Shown piece after piece: positions 59,359 to 64,000 of a DNA stretch of 64,000 nt. The DNA is taken from NCBI RefSeq assembly GCF_001654925.1, contig NZ_LXER01000022.1, positions 124,001-188,000 on the forward strand, written 5' to 3'. Within the stretch, counting starts at the first letter, position 1; each line of letters opens with the position of its first letter. The notes under the pieces are model-generated. The model saw only the letters and a list, made by a program, of their open reading frames with translations, was not told the DNA's origin and made no database searches. The translations under genes and the position numbers were made by a program. Source of the stretch: Buttiauxella brennerae ATCC 51605. Its GTDB lineage: Bacteria > Pseudomonadota > Gammaproteobacteria > Enterobacterales > Enterobacteriaceae.

Positions 59359-61158
59359 TTATTTGCTGTCTTTGCCGACATGCAGAATGGCCAGGAACGC
59401 TTCCTGAGGCAGTTCGACGTTACCGACTTGCTTCATACGCTTCTTACCGTCTTTCTGTTTCTGCAACAGCTTTTTCTTACGGCTTACGTCACCGCCGTAG
59501 CATTTTGCCAGAACGTTTTTACGCAACTGTTTAACGGTTGAACGCGCAATGATGTGTGCGCCGATCGCCGCCTGAATCGCAATATCAAATTGCTGACGCG
59601 GGATAAGCTCTTGCATTTTCTCAACCAGTTGACGGCCACGAAACTGCGAGTTACCACGGTGTGTGATTAACGCCAGGGCATCAACACGATCGCCGTTAAT
59701 CAGTACATCAACACGCACCATGTCAGAGGTCTGGAAACGTTTGAAGTTGTAATCCAGAGAAGCATAGCCACGGGATGTTGATTTCAGACGGTCGAAGAAG
59801 TCGAGTACCACTTCTGCCATCGGGATTTCGTAAGTCAGCGCAACCTGGTTACCGTGGTAAACCATGTTGGTCTGTACGCCACGCTTTTCGATACATAATG
59901 TGATGACGCTGCCCAGGTATTCCTGTGGCATCAGCATGTGACATTCTGCAATCGGCTCACGCAGTTCGGCGATGTTATTCAGTGCTGGCAGCTTAGATGG
60001 GCTATCAACATAAATTGTCTCGCCCGTAGTCGTTTCAACTTCGTAAACTACGGTTGGCGCAGTGGTGATCAGATCCAGATCGTATTCACGTTCCAGACGT
60101 TCCTGAATGATTTCCATGTGCAACAGACCAAGGAAGCCACAGCGGAAGCCGAAGCCCAGCGCCGTTGAGCTTTCTGGCTCATAGAACAAGGAAGCATCGT
60201 TCAGGCTCAGTTTGCCGAGCGCATCACGGAAGTTTTCGTAATCGTCAGAGCTAACCGGGAACAGACCTGCATAAACCTGAGGCTTCACTTTTTTAAAGCC
60301 TGGCAGCGCTTTATCTGCCGGGTTACGCGAAAGGGTCAGGGTATCGCCGACCGGTGCGCCGAGGATGTCTTTGATAGCACAAACCAACCAGCCTACTTCC
60401 CCACAGCCCAGCACATCACGATCAACACGTTTCGGTGTGAAAATGCCCAGGCGGTCAGCGTTATAAACCTGGCCGGTGCTCATGACTTTGATTTTGTCGC
60501 CTTTTCTCATGGTACCGTTTTTGATACGCACCAGAGAAACAACGCCAAGATAGTTATCGAACCATGAGTCGATGATCAGTGCCTGTAAAGGTGCTTCAGG
60601 ATCACCTTCAGGGCCTGGGATATCACGCACCAGACGCTCAAGAACATCCGTAACACCTAAGCCCGTTTTTGCCGAGCAACGCACAGCATCAGCGGCGTCG
60701 ATGCCAACGATATCTTCAATTTCCTGCGCTGCACGCTCAGGATCGGCTGCTGGCAGGTCAATTTTGTTCAGAACTGGAACTACTTCCAGATCCATTTCCA
60801 TCGCGGTATAGCAGTTTGCCAGCGTCTGGGCTTCTACGCCCTGCCCGGCATCCACCACCAGCAATGCACCTTCACACGCCGCAAGGGAACGGGAAACTTC
60901 ATAAGAGAAGTCAACGTGGCCTGGGGTGTCGATGAAGTTCAGGTGGTAAGTTTCACCATCTGATGCTTTGTAATCCAGCGTTACGCTTTGCGCTTTGATG
61001 GTAATACCACGTTCACGCTCCAGATCCATGGAGTCAAGAACCTGGGCTTCCATTTCACGGTCAGATAAACCGCCGCAAATTTGGATGATACGGTCAGACA
61101 GCGTCGATTTGCCGTGGTCGATGTGGGCAATAATAGAAAAGTTACGTATATTCTTCAT
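59359..61158 (-). CDS. lepA: Elongation factor 4 (LepA)
   Basis: LepA is a ribosome-associated GTPase involved in translation initiation and 30S biogenesis. The 599-residue protein has the G1 motif AHIDHGKST at about 12, DTPGHVDF, and NKIDLP. EF-G-like domains II, III and V follow, with the LepA-specific C-terminal domain ([20 protein letters not shown]). It heads the lepA-lepB operon, and the 206-base gap upstream separates it from rseC. Confidence 0.98.
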   Translation of the reverse strand: MKNIRNFSIIAHIDHGKSTLSDRIIQICGGLSDREMEAQVLDSMDLERERGITIKAQSVTLDYKASDGETYHLNFIDTPGHVDFSYEVSRSLAACEGALLVVDAGQGVEAQTLANCYTAMEMDLEVVPVLNKIDLPAADPERAAQEIEDIVGIDAADAVRCSAKTGLGVTDVLERLVRDIPGPEGDPEAPLQALIIDSWFDNYLGVVSLVRIKNGTMRKGDKIKVMSTGQVYNADRLGIFTPKRVDRDVLGCGEVGWLVCAIKDILGAPVGDTLTLSRNPADKALPGFKKVKPQVYAGLFPVSSDDYENFRDALGKLSLNDASLFYEPESSTALGFGFRCGFLGLLHMEIIQERLEREYDLDLITTAPTVVYEVETTTGETIYVDSPSKLPALNNIAELREPIAECHMLMPQEYLGSVITLCIEKRGVQTNMVYHGNQVALTYEIPMAEVVLDFFDRLKSTSRGYASLDYNFKRFQTSDMVRVDVLINGDRVDALALITHRGNSQFRGRQLVEKMQELIPRQQFDIAIQAAIGAHIIARSTVKQLRKNVLAKCYGGDVSRKKKLLQKQKDGKKRMKQVGNVELPQEAFLAILHVGKDSK

Positions 61159-61364
61159 AGTTAGAGGTTTTTATGCCTTACAAATCCGGGAAAGCTCGGC
61201 GCAATGCGCTGTACAGAGCGTGATGTCAATGGCTGTCTTTTGCCTGAAACGCCGCATTCTACACTACAACGAGAAAGCGGGGAAACAGGTCATCATGCAA
61301 GCTTAGCTGAGCGATGAAAAGCCGAGGGGAAAGTGTGTCAAACGGATAGCAGACAGCAGAGAAT

Positions 61365-61844
61365 TCACTGGCTATCCGCAGAAGACGTGGTTTCAACTCT
61401 AAACGCATCTGGTGGCAAAGCAACGCTGAGTATAACGGGTTGCCAGGTTTCGCGGCGACTGAGTTTTAAAGAGAAACCTCGTGCGATAAGAAAACCGCCG
61501 ACGCCCCCTAACACAGCACCACAAATCGCCGCAAGGTTAGTCCCAAACAGCGCCTGGAAAAGGGCTGATACCAGAAATAAACCGACTAACGGTGACATAT
61601 AAACCAGCAACGCTGAGCCGATCAGACTGCCTTCCGTAATACCCAACTCGACTTTTTGACCCACCACCAGCGGTGTATTGCAAGCAACCGATAAAGTGTG
61701 ACTGGTCTGTGGACCGAGTTTATTGAGTATGCGACTGCCACAACCTGCGCGGGAAGCGCAGCTGTTGCAGGAGGTTTTTACGTCGCAGCTAAGTTGCGCT
61801 TCACCATTTTGCCAGGAGACAACGGTCGCCCATTCTTTGATCAT
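61365..61844 (-). CDS. rseC: SoxR-reducing / sigma-E regulator RseC
   Basis: RseC is an inner-membrane protein linked to reduction of SoxR and positive modulation of sigma-E. The 159-residue protein has a cysteine-rich N-terminal region (CNSCASRAGCGSRIL, consistent with a redox role) and two transmembrane helices at about 72-92 and 98-118. It overlaps the rseB stop by 4 bases, the usual rseABC order. Confidence 0.95.
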   Translation of the reverse strand: MIKEWATVVSWQNGEAQLSCDVKTSCNSCASRAGCGSRILNKLGPQTSHTLSVACNTPLVVGQKVELGITEGSLIGSALLVYMSPLVGLFLVSALFQALFGTNLAAICGAVLGGVGGFLIARGFSLKLSRRETWQPVILSVALPPDAFRVETTSSADSQ

Positions 61845-62797
61845 TGCCCTGCCCTGAATTTAATACTGTCAGCAATACGTTTTGCCGTTTGTGGCGGCAA
61901 TTCGCCAACAATAGTGATTTCTGTTTTATCACGAACTTCAGAGCTAACAGTGCGGCGACCGGTACGCAGTAGCTGATCGGTGCTATTAGCAGCAGCCCGG
62001 CTAATATTGACCGAGAAGCTAAACAAACCGTCGGAATAGAGGCGCGATTCAATCGGCACATCAACGGTCGGCAATGGACGGCGGCTGCTGGAAACTTCGC
62101 TGAAACCTTGTGGCAACCAAGTTGGCGTCCACGTAAAGTTAATTTTCTCAGCACCAGGCACTGACAGCAACGGAGGTAAATTCGCCTTTGCCAGACTCTG
62201 CATCATGCCATTTGCTTCATTGCTGACGTTGAAGGAGATCACGCGGAACTGTTCCAGCGTCTCACCATCACGGTCGAGCAAATCGACACGCATTGGCAAC
62301 TTGGTTTCTGAGTCCATCCATACCATATAGCTGTAACGCGTACCATCTCGCGCAACAACACGAATCACTTCGCACAGGCGATCAGCAATACGCGTCCGCC
62401 CGACTGAAATGAAGTCGTAATACGGTGTCAGGCGTTTGAAATCGGTATAGACGATTGATGGGAGCGAATCAACGATGTAGTCCCCGGTGAGCGTAAACGG
62501 CTCAAGTCCCGGTTCAAAATAGCTGATTTCACTGCCACGCTGAACAACTTCCCGGCGCGGACCATCCATCTGGAGCAATTGAGCAAGTGGACGATTATCA
62601 AGCCTTGCATGACGATAGCGTAAAGACTCTATCCCCTGCTTGTTGATGCTGATAAATGCCAACTCATAATTGAGTGACTGACTCGCCTGGTTCATCTGCT
62701 GCAACAATGCCCCGGACGAAACAGTGTCCGCCGAGGCATTTGAGGTGAACAACAGGCTGCTTGTCATAAGAGACAGGGCACACCAAAGTTGCTTCAT
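61841..62797 (-). CDS. rseB: Sigma-E regulatory protein RseB
   Basis: RseB is a periplasmic protein that binds the RseA periplasmic domain, protects it from DegS cleavage and senses lipopolysaccharide or mislocalised porins. The 318-residue product has a cleavable signal (SLLFTSNASA) and the LolA/B-like N-terminal domain (about 27-215) followed by the smaller C-terminal domain. It starts one base into the rseA stop codon. Confidence 0.97.
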   Translation of the reverse strand: MKQLWCALSLMTSSLLFTSNASADTVSSGALLQQMNQASQSLNYELAFISINKQGIESLRYRHARLDNRPLAQLLQMDGPRREVVQRGSEISYFEPGLEPFTLTGDYIVDSLPSIVYTDFKRLTPYYDFISVGRTRIADRLCEVIRVVARDGTRYSYMVWMDSETKLPMRVDLLDRDGETLEQFRVISFNVSNEANGMMQSLAKANLPPLLSVPGAEKINFTWTPTWLPQGFSEVSSSRRPLPTVDVPIESRLYSDGLFSFSVNISRAAANSTDQLLRTGRRTVSSEVRDKTEITIVGELPPQTAKRIADSIKFRAGQ

Positions 62798-63444
62798 TAC
62801 TGCGATTGAGTTCCTAAAGTTTGGTTTCCTGGCACTTGAACCGCAGCTTGCTGGGTTTGTGCCTGTTCAAACTGGAGTTGCTCGGCGTGTAAACGACGCT
62901 GCAATTCGTAATCTTGCAACATAGCATTGATACGTCGACGCTGTTCCTGTACCTGCTGCTGACCTGTGCTAGCTGTACTATCAGACGGCACACCCAAACT
63001 TACTGGACTCGCTTTACCCATCATCGGCAAGGTGTTAAACACCGGAGCCTCGGGTTGAGCAGGATTGTCAGATTGGCCATTATAGTGCTGCACACCAACA
63101 ATTACTGCAAGCGATACGCATGCTGCAACACCCACTTGGGTGAGTTGGCTAGCCCACGGACGCACCTTGTTCCAGAACGACATTTTCTGCCATTGCTGAG
63201 GTTCAGGTTGCTGTTCAGTAATCAGTGGCGTGACTTGACGCACAGGTTCATCTGCAATTGCGGCCATGACGTTGGCTGCAATATCAAAATGAAGTAATTC
63301 ACTGGTATCGCCGCGCATCGTATCGCGGATTAGGTGGTAGCTCTCCCAGCTTTGCTGCAATGATTTGTCTTGTGATAAGACGCTCAGCAGCTCGCTATCC
63401 AGAGTTTCCCCATCCATTAAAGCGGAAAGCTGTTCTTTCTGCAT
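62797..63444 (-). CDS. rseA: Anti-sigma-E factor RseA
   Basis: RseA holds sigma-E inactive at the inner membrane until DegS, RseP and ClpXP degrade it. The 215-residue protein has the cytosolic sigma-binding domain (about 1-90; MQKEQLSALMDGETLDSELL), one transmembrane helix (about 102-120; VGVAACVSLAVIVGV) and a Gln-rich periplasmic tail. It lies 30 bases downstream of rpoE. Confidence 0.97.
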   Translation of the reverse strand: MQKEQLSALMDGETLDSELLSVLSQDKSLQQSWESYHLIRDTMRGDTSELLHFDIAANVMAAIADEPVRQVTPLITEQQPEPQQWQKMSFWNKVRPWASQLTQVGVAACVSLAVIVGVQHYNGQSDNPAQPEAPVFNTLPMMGKASPVSLGVPSDSTASTGQQQVQEQRRRINAMLQDYELQRRLHAEQLQFEQAQTQQAAVQVPGNQTLGTQSQ

Positions 63445-63474
63445 GCCTAATACCCTTCCAGTAACCCGCTATCG

Positions 63475-64000
63475 TCAACGCCTGATAAGCGGTTGAACTT
63501 TATTATCAATAGCTTCCCGTGCACGGAAAATACGAGAACGTACAGTCCCTACAGGGCAATCCATGATGGCGGCTATTTCTTCATAGCTCAAACCATCCAA
63601 CTCCCGCAACGTAATTGCCATACGTAAATCTTCCGGGAGTGACTCAATAGTACGGAAAACTATTTGTCTCAGTTCTTCAGACAACATTAAGTTCTCAGGG
63701 TTCGAAATTTCTTTTAATGCACTGCCACTTTCGTAGTTTTCCGCATCAATTGCATCCACATCGCTAGATGGAGGACGGCGACCCTGGGCAACCAGATAAT
63801 TTTTTGCTGTATTGACCGCTATGCGGTACAGCCATGTATAAAACGCGCTATCACCACGGAATGAATCCATTGCGCGATAAGCTTTAATGAAAGACTCCTG
63901 CACAACATCAGGGACGTCCCCTGAAGGCACATAGCGGGAAACCAGACTCGCCACTTTATGCTGATAGCGAACCACCAGTAAATTGAATGACTTCTGATCT
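63475..64000 (-). CDS. rpoE: RNA polymerase sigma-E factor (N terminus beyond window end)
   Basis: RpoE directs the extracytoplasmic stress response. The visible 175 codons cover from DQKSFNLLVVRYQHK through the C terminus VQPLIRR, including region 2 (PDVVQESFIKAYRAMDSFRGDSAFYTWLY) and the region 4 helix-turn-helix (EEIAAIMDCPVGTVRSRIFRA). About 16 to 20 N-terminal residues lie outside the window; the in-frame GTG at 63975 is an internal valine, not the true start. First gene of rpoE-rseABC. Confidence 0.97.
   Translation of the reverse strand, partial: DQKSFNLLVVRYQHKVASLVSRYVPSGDVPDVVQESFIKAYRAMDSFRGDSAFYTWLYRIAVNTAKNYLVAQGRRPPSSDVDAIDAENYESGSALKEISNPENLMLSEELRQIVFRTIESLPEDLRMAITLRELDGLSYEEIAAIMDCPVGTVRSRIFRAREAIDNKVQPLIRR

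Noticed and set aside
61171-61257. 28-codon frame in the lepA leader (starts MRRFRQKTAIDI)
   Set aside because: The ATG directly follows the best -10 candidate (TAGAAT), so it would probably not be in the transcript, and no RBS is seen. It would need ribosome profiling or conservation to be revived.

Overview
The window is a stretch of chromosome from a gammaproteobacterium of the family Enterobacteriaceae. The evidence is near-complete colinearity with the Escherichia coli rodZ-to-rpoE segment: rodZ, rlmN, ndk, pbpC, yfhM, sseA, sseB, pepB, the isc operon, trmJ, suhB, csiE, hcaT, yph genes, glyA, hmp, glnB, glrR-qseG-glrK-glmY, purL, mltF, tadA, pgpC, yfhH, yfhL, acpS-pdxJ-recO-era-rnc-lepB, lepA, rseC-rseB-rseA, rpoE. 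Protein lengths and catalytic residues match that backbone. ERIC repeats and several accessory genes not in the E. coli order argue for a genus other than Escherichia (Kluyvera, Buttiauxella, Cedecea or Enterobacter-like); I cannot fix the genus by eye. No tRNA, rRNA, CRISPR array, insertion sequence or prophage was seen.

Layout. 1-10.3 kb (minus strand): rodZ (cut by the window start), rlmN, ndk, pbpC, and yfhM, a periplasmic alpha-2-macroglobulin paired with penicillin-binding protein 1C. 10.3-15.4 kb (plus): an accessory alpha-glucoside utilisation locus (PTS EIICB plus family 4 phospho-alpha-glucosidase) and an RpiR-type regulator, with the housekeeping gene sseA lying between enzyme and regulator. 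15.4-23.7 kb (minus): sseB, pepB, then iscRSUA-hscBA-fdx-iscX, preceded by two abutting IscR operators and interrupted by two ERIC repeats. 23.7-29.6 kb: trmJ and suhB (divergent), an accessory NicO-type metal exporter with its DUF1007 partner, csiE and hcaT.

29.7-36.9 kb: a carbohydrate locus related to E. coli yph: aldose-1-epimerase, MFS sugar porter, a 1,091-residue DUF5107/TPR protein (YphG), a divergent ROK regulator (YphH), and a small unannotated lipoprotein. 36.9-50.4 kb: glyA and hmp (with PurR and NsrR operators), glnB, the glrK-qseG-glrR two-component operon, the small RNA GlmY with a sigma-54 promoter and GlrR boxes, purL with a PurR operator, mltF and tadA. 50.5-54.4 kb: pgpC downstream of murQ-murP, with divergent yfhH as likely regulator. 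54.4-64 kb: yfhL, acpS-pdxJ-recO-era-rnc-lepB, lepA and the sigma-E anti-sigma operon, with rpoE cut by the window end.

The most notable items are the sseA/RpiR arrangement, ERIC insertions in the isc operon, the fully readable GlmY control region, the yph-like sugar locus with a swapped transporter, the murQP-yfhH pairing, and the small lipoprotein. I found no convincing wholly new molecular system; the yph locus and the NicO/DUF1007 pair are the least understood functional units.
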